DNA from: Bacteroidota bacterium
Lineage (GTDB): Bacteria > Bacteroidota > Bacteroidia > UBA8524
NCBI GenBank assembly: GCA_008933805.1
Contig: WBUH01000012.1
Coordinates: forward strand, 1-64,000
Reading direction: 5' to 3'
Length of the DNA: 64,000 nucleotides
Shown: positions 33,895-43,706 of the stretch, one piece after another
How the letters are laid out: each line of letters begins with the position of its first letter
Numbering within the stretch: the first letter of the stretch is position 1
Program-made: the position numbers and the translations under genes
Notes under the pieces: model-generated
The model's database searches: none
Seen by the model: only the letters and a program-made list of their open reading frames with translations
Told to the model about the DNA's origin: nothing

Positions 33895-34194
33895 CACTCA
33901 AAGCGGGGCGTTGGAACCAGTCCGCGTCCCGTTTTGCGAAGCAAAAATAAGTACAGTAAATGTAGGGCGCCGGGAGGCGCCCTTATTTTTTGTAATCCAA
34001 TCGGCTAAATATTTGTTACCCAATTGGATGGTTTTACGTTTATAGCGTTAAAACACATTCTGTTTCAACTAACTGCGTAAACAGTAGTCTAATAAACAAG
34101 ATGTAAACAAATATTAGGGTGAAAAAAGATTTTTGGCAAAGTAGTTGATTTTTGCTTAGAAAAGTTAACTTTCACCCCGAATTAAGATAGAGAT
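33895..34194. other. Gene-free gap with terminator
   Basis: After the stop the sequence holds an intrinsic terminator (33965-33991). The rest, about 200 bp, is A/T-rich upstream DNA of the AAA+ gene without a box I can call with confidence. Confidence 0.6.
33965..33991 (+). terminator. Intrinsic terminator after the T9SS protein gene
   Basis: Perfect stem GGGCGCC / GGCGCCC (33965-33971, 33976-33982) with a GGGA loop and a T-rich tail (TTATTTTTT). Confidence 0.9.
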
Positions 34195-36810
34195 ATGGCA
34201 GAGAATAGTGAGTATAAATACAGAGATATAAAGGTATTTGGTTCTACCGAGTGGTTGGCCAATAATGAAAAGAATTACAGGCTGGTATACGACGAGAGCG
34301 AAGTAAGCTATATATACTGCGAGGTCTCGCTATACAATAAATTGTTTGACGAAGAAGACTGGGATCTTAAAATGGAGCTGAAGTGCTACTCGTCAGACAA
34401 TAAGGAAGTATGTACGCTGAATTGCGACCGCCGCATACGCAAAGAAGACAATATTGTTTTTGTGCGTGAAGGTTGGGGTGTGAAGGAAACCGGAGGTTAT
34501 TGGAAACGCGGCAGCTATCGTTGGGAAGCCCACGTGAACGGAAAGTTTGTGGCTGAGAAGCATTTTTATGTGGAGAAGGAAGGCATTGTGACCGAAAACC
34601 ACAATCCTTACTTTAAGCTGGAAACCCTTAAGTTGTACGAAGGCCCCGATAGCAACGTAAAACCAAAAGACCGTAAATACTTTAAAACCTTTTACGGTGC
34701 TGATGCCCGTTACATTTGGGTTGAGTTTACCGCCGATAACTTGGTGAAACAATATGATTACTGGGCTTGTGAATTGATATTCCAGTTTAAAACCCACACA
34801 GGGCAGTTGATTGGAAAAATTGACAAGCTGTTGTTTGTATATCCCCAAGATGAAAAGATTGTTTGTACTGTAGGCTGGGGAAGTGAAACCAAGGGTACTT
34901 GGAATAACGACGCGTATTACGTTGATATTCTTTTTATGGACGAGCTGATTGCAGAAGTTCCGTTTAAAGTGGGCTATGATTACGAAGAAGCCGACGATGA
35001 GGACTTTGAAGCACAGCCGCCTACATTGGTAGAACGCCAGATACGCAAAGAAGAAATTGAAGCCGCAAAAGGTGCTGAAACCCTTGACGATGTGATGAAG
35101 GAGTTTCAAAGCCTGATAGGCTTGGCCCCGATTAAGAAACGGGTAATGGAATACACCAGCTATCTGAACTTTATTAAACTGCGTAAACAACGCGGTTTAA
35201 AAGATGCTGATAATGTGGTATTGCACGCCGTGTTCAAAGGAAATCCGGGTACGGGTAAAACAACCGTAGCGCGGATGTTGGGTAAAATATACAAGCAAAT
35301 GGGCTTGCTAAGCAAAGGGCACGTGCATGAAGTGGATAGGGGAGACCTTGTTGCTGAATACATAGGTCAAACAGCGCCCAAAACGAAAGAAGCTATTAAG
35401 AAAGCCAAAGGCGGTATATTGTTTATTGATGAAGCCTATGCTTTATCACGCAAAGACGACGATAGCAAAGATTTTGGCCGTGAGGCAATTGAAGTGCTGT
35501 TGAAGGAAATGAGCGACGGTACAGGTGATTTGGCTGTAGTTGTAGCTGGTTATCCAGAGCAAATGGATTCATTCATTAACTCAAACCCCGGTTTGAAATC
35601 GAGGTTTAATGTTGAGTTTGATTTCCCCGACTATGTTCCCCAAGAGCTAATACAAATTGCTGATTACGCAGCCGATAAACGCGGTGTTAAACTAAGTCCT
35701 ATTGCCCGCGATACCATGTACCGCAAGTTGGTGGATGAATACCGTGACAGGAATAAAACCTTTGGTAACGCTCGTCTAGTAAACTCATTGATTGATGAAT
35801 CAAAAATCAATCTGGGCTTGCGCATCATGAAGCAAAAAGACCCTCAGTTGTTGACCGAAGAAGAACTTTCGACCATTCAAATTGAGGACATCGAGAAAAT
35901 ATACGCCCCTAAAACCAAAAGCCTTGCCGATATTCCCATTGATGAAGATTTGCTACGCGAATCGATGGGCAAGCTAAAAGCAATGGTGGGCTTGAGCAAA
36001 ATCAAAGAAGAGATTGACGAGTTGGTGAAACTGGTGCGCTTTTACCGTGAAACCGGTAAAGACTTCCGCAAATCATTCTCATTGCATGCGGTATTTACAG
36101 GTAACCCCGGTACAGGTAAAACCACTGTAGCCCGTATCTTGGCTCAGATATACAAAGCGTTGGGTATTTTAGAACGCGGCCACATGCTTGAAACCGACCG
36201 ACAAGGGTTAGTAGGTGGTTACATTGGCCAAACCGCCATTAAAACTGCCGAACTGATTGATAACGCAATGGGCGGCGTACTGTTTATTGACGAAGCCTAT
36301 TCGTTAACCGAAGGCGGCGGCGGAGATTACGGTCGTGAGGCGGTTGAAACCCTGTTGAAACGTATGGAAGACCGTAGGGGAGAGTTTGTGGTAATTGCTG
36401 CAGGTTATACCCAAAACATGACTTATTTCCTTGAGTCGAACCCCGGTTTGAAATCACGTTTTGACCGCGCGTTCCACTTCGAAGATTACAATGAAAATGA
36501 GTTGATGGATATTGCCATGCTGTTGTTTAAAGAAAACGGCGTGCAGCCTGATAAAAAAGCAAAAGGACACTTGCAGGAATACTTTAATCACATGTTGACA
36601 GTTAAAGATAAATACTTTGGTAACGGCCGCGAAGTGCGCAAGATTATTGAGCACGTGATTAAAAACCAGCACTTGCGCTTAAGTCAAACAGCACAGGAAG
36701 ACCGCAACCAAAAAATGATAGAAACCATCACCATTAAAGATGTTGAGGACTTTAGTGTTGACCGCAACCAAGCCGCAAACCCAAGCAGCGGTATCGGTTT
36801 TAAACGATAA
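34195..36810 (+). CDS. Double AAA+ ATPase (CbbX/SpoVK type) with two N-terminal beta domains
   Basis: An 871-aa cytosolic protein. Residues 1-130 and 135-265 are two related beta-sandwich domains (both run from a Tyr-rich start to a KFVAEKHFYV or DELIAEVPFKV end). Two AAA+ modules of the CbbX/SpoVK group follow: Walker A GNPGTGKTTVARM near 349 and GNPGTGKTTVARI near 636, Walker B LFIDEAYAL and LFIDEAYSL, arginine-finger region SNPGLKSRF in both. CbbX-type ATPases remodel protein complexes. The beta domains probably choose the substrate or partner. The next gene follows after 9 bases, so an operon is likely. Confidence 0.85.
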   Translation: MAENSEYKYRDIKVFGSTEWLANNEKNYRLVYDESEVSYIYCEVSLYNKLFDEEDWDLKMELKCYSSDNKEVCTLNCDRRIRKEDNIVFVREGWGVKETGGYWKRGSYRWEAHVNGKFVAEKHFYVEKEGIVTENHNPYFKLETLKLYEGPDSNVKPKDRKYFKTFYGADARYIWVEFTADNLVKQYDYWACELIFQFKTHTGQLIGKIDKLLFVYPQDEKIVCTVGWGSETKGTWNNDAYYVDILFMDELIAEVPFKVGYDYEEADDEDFEAQPPTLVERQIRKEEIEAAKGAETLDDVMKEFQSLIGLAPIKKRVMEYTSYLNFIKLRKQRGLKDADNVVLHAVFKGNPGTGKTTVARMLGKIYKQMGLLSKGHVHEVDRGDLVAEYIGQTAPKTKEAIKKAKGGILFIDEAYALSRKDDDSKDFGREAIEVLLKEMSDGTGDLAVVVAGYPEQMDSFINSNPGLKSRFNVEFDFPDYVPQELIQIADYAADKRGVKLSPIARDTMYRKLVDEYRDRNKTFGNARLVNSLIDESKINLGLRIMKQKDPQLLTEEELSTIQIEDIEKIYAPKTKSLADIPIDEDLLRESMGKLKAMVGLSKIKEEIDELVKLVRFYRETGKDFRKSFSLHAVFTGNPGTGKTTVARILAQIYKALGILERGHMLETDRQGLVGGYIGQTAIKTAELIDNAMGGVLFIDEAYSLTEGGGGDYGREAVETLLKRMEDRRGEFVVIAAGYTQNMTYFLESNPGLKSRFDRAFHFEDYNENELMDIAMLLFKENGVQPDKKAKGHLQEYFNHMLTVKDKYFGNGREVRKIIEHVIKNQHLRLSQTAQEDRNQKMIETITIKDVEDFSVDRNQAANPSSGIGFKR

Positions 36811-36819
36811 AATTTTACA

Positions 36820-37647
36820 TTGAATATAAAAAAATATTGCCTGCTAACACTACTTGTTGTTTGCAGGCTTTTTCTTTTTGCCCAATTTGAGGACGAGGAA
36901 GAAGAAGTAACAGACACCGCTGAGTATGAAGTTGATACTGTAGTGTACAAATGGTTTGAACCCTATAAAGCCGACTTTCAGTTTTCAATGGGGTGGAATA
37001 TCCCTGTAGGTAGTTTTGGAGCCAAGAATGAACCTTTTAAAGATGCTTTTGCAGAGCCCTATTATGGGCAGGTAAGTGTTAATGCCAAATATTCTAAATT
37101 TTTCCATAATAAGATAGGGTATGTAATTGGAGCTGTTTTCAACAGGGTGAAATTTGATAATATAGCCTTTAACAAGAGTTACGTGCAAAAATATGGTGAC
37201 TCAATTATATCAGGTTTAGATTTCTTTTTGTATGAAAATTATAGTGCCTATGGCGGTATATCGTATTCGTACTTACATAAAAAAATAGCCTTTTCAGGCG
37301 GGGTAGGAGTTGGTGTTACTTATTTTAGGAATATTAATAAAGAAGACGGGGTTTTGAACTTGCGTGTGCACAAAGGGATTAATAGTAGCAATTTTTATAA
37401 GGGAGGTTCGTGGAAGGTGGGCGGTAATGTTGCCCCGCTCTTATTCTTAAATGCAGATATTAAGTATTTAATGAAGGGGGATTGGTACTTACTGGCAAGC
37501 ACCAATTATTCATTGTCATACATCAGGTCAGAGTTGAGGGAGGTTGTAGATAATAGTTTTAACAGCCCTGAAGTAGATTTTATGAAGCGGAATTTGTCAT
37601 TCTCAAACGTAGCAATAACACTTGGGGTAGGTACAATATTCCGTTAA
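36820..37647 (+). CDS. Outer-membrane beta-barrel-type protein, TTG start
   Basis: A 275-aa exported protein. No ATG precedes the signal peptide; TTG at 36820 gives MNIKKYCLLTLLVVCRLFLFAQ, which is a good signal. An acidic stretch (FEDEEEEVTDTAEYEVD) follows, then aromatic-rich alternating strands (FQFSMGWNIPVGSF; YYGQVSVNAKYSKFFHNKIG) that suit a small beta-barrel, ending in F-R (GVGTIFR). It follows the AAA+ gene by nine bases. Its stop directly abuts the stop of the convergent lipoprotein gene. Confidence 0.7.
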   Translation: MNIKKYCLLTLLVVCRLFLFAQFEDEEEEVTDTAEYEVDTVVYKWFEPYKADFQFSMGWNIPVGSFGAKNEPFKDAFAEPYYGQVSVNAKYSKFFHNKIGYVIGAVFNRVKFDNIAFNKSYVQKYGDSIISGLDFFLYENYSAYGGISYSYLHKKIAFSGGVGVGVTYFRNINKEDGVLNLRVHKGINSSNFYKGGSWKVGGNVAPLLFLNADIKYLMKGDWYLLASTNYSLSYIRSELREVVDNSFNSPEVDFMKRNLSFSNVAITLGVGTIFR

Positions 37648-38109
37648 TTACTGGGCTTTAAAGCTAATGGTGTAAGTATATACCGTACCAGCACCCAACA
37701 CCGTATCAAGGGTGTTTAGCTGCATATCCTTATCAGTAAGCACTACAATTTTGTATTTTTCAATACTGCCGGCAAGGTTATAAGATACGCTGTCTTCGGC
37801 AGCGTTAAACGACCATGTGGCAGCCACGGCCTGTGGGTCGTTGGCTGCACATTTTGTAGCCCCTTCGTCCACAATCAGTGATTTGTCGGTTTTATATACG
37901 TACAGATTATCCTTTTGGCAATTTTCAAGCGTTTCTACGTTGTCTTTCTTTGCCGAAACGAACAACCAGCCTTTAGCCCCGCCACCGGTAATAAGCTTTG
38001 TTTTCTCACTCACATTAACAGTATTATTGTTTTCGTCCTTGTCTTTTTTACAAGAAGCACCCAATAAAACGGCAATAACAACTATCACAAAAACCGATTG
38101 TTTATTCAT
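37648..38109 (-). CDS. Lipocalin-like lipoprotein, chromosomal paralogue of the element lipoprotein
   Basis: A 153-aa lipoprotein (MNKQSVFVIVVIAVLLGASC, lipobox GASC). Like the element protein at 11173-11646 it has a Lys/Glu-rich linker, a Trp-rich domain, NCQKDNLYVYKTDKS, DEGATKCAANDPQ and a YTYTISF end. Start ATG 38109 follows the T-run of the pnp terminator, and AGGAG in that terminator stem lies seven bases before it. Envelope protein of unknown function. Confidence 0.8.
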   Translation of the reverse strand: MNKQSVFVIVVIAVLLGASCKKDKDENNNTVNVSEKTKLITGGGAKGWLFVSAKKDNVETLENCQKDNLYVYKTDKSLIVDEGATKCAANDPQAVAATWSFNAAEDSVSYNLAGSIEKYKIVVLTDKDMQLNTLDTVLGAGTVYTYTISFKAQ

Positions 38110-38144
38110 AAAAAAACTCCTGCTACAATAGTGTAACAGGAGTT
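38110..38144 (-). terminator. Intrinsic terminator of pnp, abutting the next start codon
   Basis: Stem AACTCCTG-TAC / GTA-CAGGAGTT (arms 38115-38126 and 38133-38144), T-run on the minus strand directly before the ATG of the lipoprotein gene (38109). The descending arm contains AGGAG. Confidence 0.85.
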
Positions 38145-38169
38145 AAAAATAGTAAAAAGCTATATAATA

Positions 38170-40572
38170 TTATAGTTCTCCGTCAAAGTTATACGCATCG
38201 TTGGTAGCTTGGCTGTTGTTTTCGCCACCACCGTTGGTGCGGTTACGTCCGTCATTATTACGGTCGCGGTTATCGTTGCGAGGGCCACGGTCACGATTAT
38301 CATTACGTGGACCACGGTCGCGGTTATCACGTCCGCCACGGTCACGGTTGTCGTTACGCGGGCCACGGTTATCGCGTCCCCTGTCACCACCACGGTCGCG
38401 GTTATCACGACGCTCACGGCCTTCGTTTTCGTCAGGCTCAGGCATACCCTCAGGGCGTGGTAACAATACTTTGCGGCTTAAACGGTATTTACCTGATTTC
38501 TTATCTACTTCAATAAGCTTCACCTTCACCTCTTCGCCAACTTCCATTACACCTTCCATGCTTGGAAGTTTCTTCCAGCTGATTTCAGAAATGTGCAACA
38601 AACCGTCTTTGCCGGGCAAAAATTCAACAAATGCACCAAACTCAGTAATGGTTTTCACCACACCTTCGTACACTTCGCCTACTTCGGGTACAGCAATGAT
38701 ACCTTCGATAATCTTCACGGCTTTTTCCATGCCTGCCTTATCGTTGCTGGCAATCTCAACAATACCTTTGTTACCTTCTTCAGTGATGCTGATAGAAGTA
38801 CCGGTTTCTTTTTGGATGCCTTGAATCATTTTACCACCGGGTCCGATAATTGCACCGATAAACTCAGTAGCAACATCTATGCGCACAATACGTGGAGTGT
38901 GTGGTTTGTAATCAGATGCAGGCTCAGCAATGGTTTTGCTCATCTCGCCCAATATGTGCAAGCGGCCTTCTTTGGCTTGGTTAAGTGCTTCTTCAACAAT
39001 TTCCCAGCGCAAACCATCTATTTTGATGTCCATTTGCACGGCCGTGATACCATTTTTAGTACCTACCACTTTAAAGTCCATATCGCCCAAGTGGTCTTCG
39101 TCGCCCAAAATGTCAGTCAGAATTGAGTATTTACCATCTTCGCCTGAAATAAGACCCATGGCAATACCCGAAACCATATTTTTTACTTGAATACCGGCAT
39201 CCATCATTGCCATACAGCCTGCGCAAACAGTAGCCATAGATGATGAACCGTTAGACTCAAGAATATCTGATACTACACGGATTACGTAAGGGTTTACATC
39301 ATCACCGGGTAATATCTTTTTCAAACCGCGCATGGCAAGGTTACCGTGTCCGATTTCGCGACGGGCAGGTCCGCGGTTTGGTTTTACTTCACCTGTTGAA
39401 AAACCGGGGAAGTTGTAGTGAAGCATGAAACGATTGAAACCGCTGTTCATTGGGCTGTCAAGCATTTGCTCGTCCAATTTGCTACCCAAAGTAACACTGG
39501 TTAGCGATTGGGTTTCACCCCTTGTAAATATAGCCGAACCGTGTGCAGATGGTAAGTAGTTTACCTCTGTCCATATAGGGCGCACTTCGTTTAGCTTACG
39601 TCCGTCCAAACGTACTTTTTCGTTCAATACCATGTTACGCATGGCATCGTACTGCACGTGGCCGTAGTATTTTTTCACCAAGCCTTTCACCTCATCGGTG
39701 GTATCTTCGGGCATGGCAGCAATGTATTCTTTTACAATTTCAGAAAATGCTTTGCTGCGTTCTTTTTTAGGCGCTTGTGATTTTGCAATGGCATACACCT
39801 TGTCGTACAAATCAGCATACACCTGTTTTTTAACATCTTCGCTGTTCACCTCGTGGTTATATTCCATACGGGGTTTGCGTCCGCCTAAAAGGTCACAAAG
39901 TTCAAGCTGTGCTTGGCAGTGCTTTTTAATTGCATCGTGAGCAAACTTCAAAGCCTCTACCATGTCAGCTTCAGATATCTCATTCATCTCACCTTCCACC
40001 ATGTTTATATCATTCATGGTACCGGCAACAATCATATCAATATCGCTGTTCTCAAGTTCGCTCTTGTAAGGGTTTATTACAAACTTACCATCGATACGGC
40101 CTACACGCACTTCGCTCATAGGGCCGTTAAAAGGCAAATCAGTCAGCATAATGGCCGAAGAAGCGGCTAAGCCTACTAAACAATCGGGCATTATGTTCTC
40201 GTCAGAAGAAATAAGGGTTAGCATTACCTGCGTATCGGCATGGTAATCTTCAGAAAACAAGGGGCGGATAGCCCTATCAACCAAACGGCTGATAAGAATT
40301 TCATAGTCAGAAAGGCGTGCTTCACGCTTTAAAAAACCGCCTGGAATGCGGCCTACAGATGCAAATTTTTCCTGATAATCAACGGTAAGGGGCAAAAAGT
40401 CAGCTCCTTCTTTGTGCTCGGGCGCAGCCACAACGGTTGCTAGTATCATCGTATTGCCCATTTTCAGCACCACTGAACCGTTGGCTTGTTTGGCAAGCCT
40501 GCCGGTTTCAATTTCAATTACTTTTCCGTCACCAAAATCGATTGTCTTGGTAACTCCTAGTGGATTAGACAT
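38170..40572 (-). CDS. pnp: Polyribonucleotide nucleotidyltransferase (PNPase) with repetitive Arg/Asn/Asp/Gly tail
   Basis: An 800-aa phosphorolytic 3'-5' exoribonuclease. In order: RNase PH domain 1 (residues 1 to ~150), helical domain, RNase PH domain 2 (about 315-550), KH domain with IIGPGGK (near residue 572) and S1 domain ([20 protein letters not shown]). The last ~75 residues are low complexity: [15 protein letters not shown] and similar repeats, ending in an acidic DAYNFDGEL. Such tails bind RNA. The rpsO-pnp order, rpsO upstream, is conserved in bacteria. Shares a strand with rpsO, with a terminator between them. Confidence 0.97.
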   Translation of the reverse strand: MSNPLGVTKTIDFGDGKVIEIETGRLAKQANGSVVLKMGNTMILATVVAAPEHKEGADFLPLTVDYQEKFASVGRIPGGFLKREARLSDYEILISRLVDRAIRPLFSEDYHADTQVMLTLISSDENIMPDCLVGLAASSAIMLTDLPFNGPMSEVRVGRIDGKFVINPYKSELENSDIDMIVAGTMNDINMVEGEMNEISEADMVEALKFAHDAIKKHCQAQLELCDLLGGRKPRMEYNHEVNSEDVKKQVYADLYDKVYAIAKSQAPKKERSKAFSEIVKEYIAAMPEDTTDEVKGLVKKYYGHVQYDAMRNMVLNEKVRLDGRKLNEVRPIWTEVNYLPSAHGSAIFTRGETQSLTSVTLGSKLDEQMLDSPMNSGFNRFMLHYNFPGFSTGEVKPNRGPARREIGHGNLAMRGLKKILPGDDVNPYVIRVVSDILESNGSSSMATVCAGCMAMMDAGIQVKNMVSGIAMGLISGEDGKYSILTDILGDEDHLGDMDFKVVGTKNGITAVQMDIKIDGLRWEIVEEALNQAKEGRLHILGEMSKTIAEPASDYKPHTPRIVRIDVATEFIGAIIGPGGKMIQGIQKETGTSISITEEGNKGIVEIASNDKAGMEKAVKIIEGIIAVPEVGEVYEGVVKTITEFGAFVEFLPGKDGLLHISEISWKKLPSMEGVMEVGEEVKVKLIEVDKKSGKYRLSRKVLLPRPEGMPEPDENEGRERRDNRDRGGDRGRDNRGPRNDNRDRGGRDNRDRGPRNDNRDRGPRNDNRDRNNDGRNRTNGGGENNSQATNDAYNFDGEL
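38225..38425. repeat. Imperfect tandem repeats inside the 3' end of pnp
   Basis: Units of CGGTCGCGGTTATCACG type recur about ten times and encode RDNRDRG-like heptads. Copies vary in third positions, so the repetition is kept at protein level but is likely prone to length change. Confidence 0.8.
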
Positions 40573-40604
40573 ATAGTTGGATTGTATAAATGTGTAAAAA
40601 TAAC

Positions 40605-40630
40605 AAAAGCCTTATGGCTATAAGGCTTTT
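40605..40630 (-). terminator. Intrinsic terminator between rpsO and pnp
   Basis: Stem AAAAGCCTTAT / ATAAGGCTTTT, perfect over 11 bp with a three-base loop. It lies between rpsO (ends 40669) and pnp (starts 40572). Confidence 0.75.
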
Positions 40631-40668
40631 GATTTATTAAGGTTTTAGTTCGTCAAAATATTTTGAAC

Positions 40669-40938
40669 TTATTTCCTAATGTTAAGTTCTTTAATGATGG
40701 CCCTGTACCTGAAAATGTCTTTTTTGGCCAAGTAGTCCAACAAAGCACGGCGCTTACCTACCAGTTTAATTAGGCTAAGCTCTGCTGAGTGATCCTGTTT
40801 GTTTACTTTCAGGTGCCCAGTAATGTGTTGTATACGGGCAGTAAAAAGGGCTATCTGAGCCTCGGCACTGCCTGTGTTTGTTTCCGCGCCGCCGTGTTGT
40901 TTAAATATCTCTTTCTTAACTTCTGATGTAACTTGCAT
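40669..40938 (-). CDS. rpsO: 30S ribosomal protein S15
   Basis: An 89-aa protein of normal S15 length. TGSAEAQIALFTARIQHITG and HSAELSLIKLVGKRRALLDY are the conserved S15 core that binds 16S rRNA; the end is IFRYRAIIKELNIRK. It precedes pnp, the usual bacterial order. Confidence 0.97.
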   Translation of the reverse strand: MQVTSEVKKEIFKQHGGAETNTGSAEAQIALFTARIQHITGHLKVNKQDHSAELSLIKLVGKRRALLDYLAKKDIFRYRAIIKELNIRK

Positions 40939-41010
40939 CGTATTACGGTTTATCTCTTATAAAATAGTGTGCAAAGATATTAAGAGTAATAACATAAAGC
41001 AAATGTTTGT

Positions 41011-41409
41011 TTACTTAATGTTAGCATTTATTAAATACTCTTTAATCCTCCAAGGCGGGTTTAGTCTGTTTTCACCTGCGTGGTAAATGCACAGTTTATT
41101 TCCATCAGGGTCGTTAAAGTAGGCTTCGCGCCACAACCACGGCTGGTTGGTAACAGGCATAATAAACTCAATGCCTTTATTTTTTAATTGGTTAAATGTA
41201 CTGTCAACATCCTCACACTCAAAATACAACATGGTGTCTGAAGGGAGTACATTTTCTGCAAGATGCAGTGAAAATGTTGCCTGATTATCAGGGATGATAA
41301 ACCGAGCATAAGTATCGGTGAGAACTATCAACTGAAACCCTAACGTTTTGTAAAAGGCTACGGAGTTGGTGATGTTGCTTACCGATACTATTACTTGATT
41401 TAGTTGCAA
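41011..41409 (-). CDS. VOC-family (glyoxalase-like) protein
   Basis: A 132-aa protein with the paired beta-alpha-beta units of the vicinal oxygen chelate superfamily: VIVSVSNITNSVAFYKTLGF at the start and WREAYFNDPDGNKLCIYHAG at the end, the usual DPDGN turn. Substrate cannot be inferred. It lies between rpsO and accD, not obviously linked to either. Confidence 0.8.
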   Translation of the reverse strand: MQLNQVIVSVSNITNSVAFYKTLGFQLIVLTDTYARFIIPDNQATFSLHLAENVLPSDTMLYFECEDVDSTFNQLKNKGIEFIMPVTNQPWLWREAYFNDPDGNKLCIYHAGENRLNPPWRIKEYLINANIK

Positions 41410-41420
41410 GACCTGAATTG

Positions 41421-42302
41421 TTATGAGGCGGCTTCGGCCTTTTTGCTTTTGCTTTTCTTTTCAGTAAGCAGTTGTAGCAATAGCGCCATTTTTTCTTTCA
41501 GTTCAGTGCGGGGCACTATAAAATCAAGAAAACCGTGTTCTAACAAAAACTCAGCGCTTTGGAAACCTTTAGGCAAATCTTTACCGATGGTTTCTTTAAT
41601 TACACGAGGACCTGCAAAGCCTATCAGGGCTTCGGGTTCTGATATGTTAAAATCGCCCAACATAGCAAACGATGCGGTAACACCACCTGTTGTAGGGTCG
41701 GTCATAAGCGATATGTAAGGAATTCCTTCTTTGCTCAACAACGCCAATTGTGCACTGGTTTTAGCCATTTGCATCAGCGAGTGGGCAGCTTCCATCATAC
41801 GGGCACCGCCCGATTTTGAAATTACTAATAAAGGAATATGGTTGGCACGGCTGTGTTGTATGGCGCGTGATATTTTTTCGCCTACCACACTACCCATACT
41901 ACCGCCAATAAAGTTAAAATCCATACAAGCAACCACTAAGGGGTGGCCGTCAACCTTGCCTACGCCGGTGCGCAATGCATCGTGTAAACCGGTTTTTTGT
42001 ATGCTTTCTTCAATACGGTTTTTGTAGCTTTTACTATCCGTAAACTCCAAAGGGTCGGCGCTAAGCATATTAGCATCTAACTCTTTGTAGTGACCATCGT
42101 CAAACAAAATATCAAAATACTCCTCAGAGCCAATTTTATGGTGGTATTGGCAATGTGGGCATACGTAGTTTGCCTGTTTGTGGTCTTCGGTAAGTGTAGC
42201 CTTTTTACAACGGGGACATTTGTACCATAATCCTTCCGGTGTAGCTTTTTTATCTTTAGTAGAAGTAGATATTCCTTCTTTGAGGCGTTTATACCAACTC
42301 AT
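41421..42302 (-). CDS. accD: Acetyl-CoA carboxylase carboxyltransferase subunit beta
   Basis: A 293-aa subunit that with AccA transfers carboxyl from biotin to acetyl-CoA in fatty acid synthesis. The N-terminal zinc ribbon shows CPRC near residue 29 and CPHC near 51. Carboxyltransferase motifs include [11 protein letters not shown] and [19 protein letters not shown], then [17 protein letters not shown] and GFAGPRVI. Full length. Confidence 0.97.
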   Translation of the reverse strand: MSWYKRLKEGISTSTKDKKATPEGLWYKCPRCKKATLTEDHKQANYVCPHCQYHHKIGSEEYFDILFDDGHYKELDANMLSADPLEFTDSKSYKNRIEESIQKTGLHDALRTGVGKVDGHPLVVACMDFNFIGGSMGSVVGEKISRAIQHSRANHIPLLVISKSGGARMMEAAHSLMQMAKTSAQLALLSKEGIPYISLMTDPTTGGVTASFAMLGDFNISEPEALIGFAGPRVIKETIGKDLPKGFQSAEFLLEHGFLDFIVPRTELKEKMALLLQLLTEKKSKSKKAEAAS

Positions 42303-42404
42303 TTGTTAGTTATTGGGTTTATCCCGGTTATAGGTAGTTGCTTGTAAGTCAGTGTGTAGTTTACTGATAACCAACAACAGTTACCTGCTAACCAAAAATC
42401 AAAG

Positions 42405-42465
42405 ATAATAGTTATCGGCAAACGGAAAACAAATTCTCCGATAACCGGTAACTATTACCCGATAG
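42405..42465 (-). terminator. Hairpin downstream of the aldolase gene
   Basis: TAGTTATCGG (about 42407-42416) pairs imperfectly with CCGATAACCGGTAACTA (about 42438-42454). It lies in the gap between aldolase and accD. No strong T-run, so the terminator call is weak; the GATAACC words also occur at 42366. Confidence 0.35.
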
Positions 42466-42481
42466 TATAGAAATTAAAGAA

Positions 42482-43558
42482 TTAAGCGATGGTAACGTCC
42501 TTGTTAAGGTACACATCTTGGATGGCATTCAATAAAGCAACGCCATCGTTCATTGGTTTTTGGAAGGCTTTACGACCTGAAATCAAGCCCATACCGCCGG
42601 CACGTTTGTTAATAATTGCAGTGCGTACAGCATCAGCCATATCGGTAGCTCCTTTGCTATCGCCACCACTGTTAATCAAACCGGCACGACCCATGTAGCA
42701 ATTGGCCACTTGGTAACGGCAAAGGTCAATAGGGTTATCGCTTGAAAGCTCGGTGTACATTCTTTCATCCAATTTACCGTAGCTGCTTGAGCCTGTATTA
42801 AGAGCTTTAAAACCGCCGTTGTTTTCAGGTAATTTTTGTTTGATGATATCGGCTTGGATAGTTACACCCAAGTGGTTGGCTTGGCCTGTTAAATCGGCAG
42901 ATACGTGGTAATCAACACCGTCTTTTTTGAAAGCATTGTTACGTACATAGCACCACAACACAGTAGCCATACCCAATTCATGCGCTTCTTCAAAAGCTTC
43001 AGCAACCTCAATAATCTGGCGTGAAGATTCTTCAGAACCGAAATAAATGGTAGCACCCACCGCAGTAGCACCTAAGTTCCATGCTTCGCGAACGCTTCCG
43101 AACATAATCTGGTCGAATTTATTAGGGTAAGTAAGCAACTCGTTATGGTTGATTTTTACCATAAAAGGTATTTTGTGAGCATACTTGCGAGACATCATTG
43201 CAAGGTTACCAAACGTAGTAGCAACAGCATTACAACCGCCCTCAATAGCAAGTTTTACGATGTTTTCAGGGTCAAAGTAAATAGGGTTTTTTGCAAACGA
43301 CGCTCCGCCGCTGTGTTCAATACCTTGGTCAACAGGTAGTATTGATACATAACCGCTACCGGCCAAACGACCGGTGTTATAAATAGCATTAAGGCTACGC
43401 AACACTTGTGGGTTGCGGTTGCTGTTCACCCAAACGCGCTCGGTGAAATCGGGGCCGGGCAAGTGCAGCATATCTTTTGATACGGTTTTGCTCTCATGGT
43501 TTAGCAGGGCATCAGCTTTGTCGCCCAGCAGCTCTTGGATTTTCGAAATGTCCATCAT
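42482..43558 (-). CDS. fbaB: Class I fructose-bisphosphate aldolase (FbaB/DhnA type)
   Basis: A 358-aa TIM-barrel aldolase of the archaeal/DhnA type, which uses a Schiff-base lysine to cleave fructose 1,6-bisphosphate. Seen: [41 protein letters not shown] (candidate Schiff-base Lys), [20 protein letters not shown], and the phosphate-binding end NSGGDSKG / [11 protein letters not shown]. Starts ATG ATG; either may be used. Glycolysis and gluconeogenesis. Confidence 0.9.
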   Translation of the reverse strand: MMDISKIQELLGDKADALLNHESKTVSKDMLHLPGPDFTERVWVNSNRNPQVLRSLNAIYNTGRLAGSGYVSILPVDQGIEHSGGASFAKNPIYFDPENIVKLAIEGGCNAVATTFGNLAMMSRKYAHKIPFMVKINHNELLTYPNKFDQIMFGSVREAWNLGATAVGATIYFGSEESSRQIIEVAEAFEEAHELGMATVLWCYVRNNAFKKDGVDYHVSADLTGQANHLGVTIQADIIKQKLPENNGGFKALNTGSSSYGKLDERMYTELSSDNPIDLCRYQVANCYMGRAGLINSGGDSKGATDMADAVRTAIINKRAGGMGLISGRKAFQKPMNDGVALLNAIQDVYLNKDVTIA

Positions 43559-43691
43559 AGTATGAGGTCGGTTTTTAAAAATTTCGGCAAAGGTATGTTT
43601 TTTTTTGAATGTGCAGAGGTAAACTGTTAACAGCTCATTGTTAGTAGTTGCTATCAGGCGTTTTACAGCTATTAGCGCAGCGGTTATTTAG

Positions 43692-43699
43692 TATATTTG
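43692..43699 (+). promoter_or_regulatory. -7 box of the acetyltransferase gene
   Basis: TATATTTG lies only seven bases before the ATG at 43707, so transcription would start at or next to the start codon (leaderless or almost so). No TTG at the right distance upstream. Confidence 0.5.
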
Positions 43700-43706
43700 T
43701 TATTAT

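Noticed and set aside
34393-35190. 265-codon minus-strand ORF inside the AAA+ gene
   Set aside because: It lies fully within the AAA+ gene in another frame and has no recognisable domain or start context.
38201-38824. Long plus-strand ORF opposite pnp
   Set aside because: It is the mirror of the repetitive Arg-rich tail and KH/S1 coding sequence of pnp, which is certain on the minus strand.
38593-39126. 177-codon plus-strand ORF inside pnp
   Set aside because: Shadow of conserved pnp sequence; no independent evidence.
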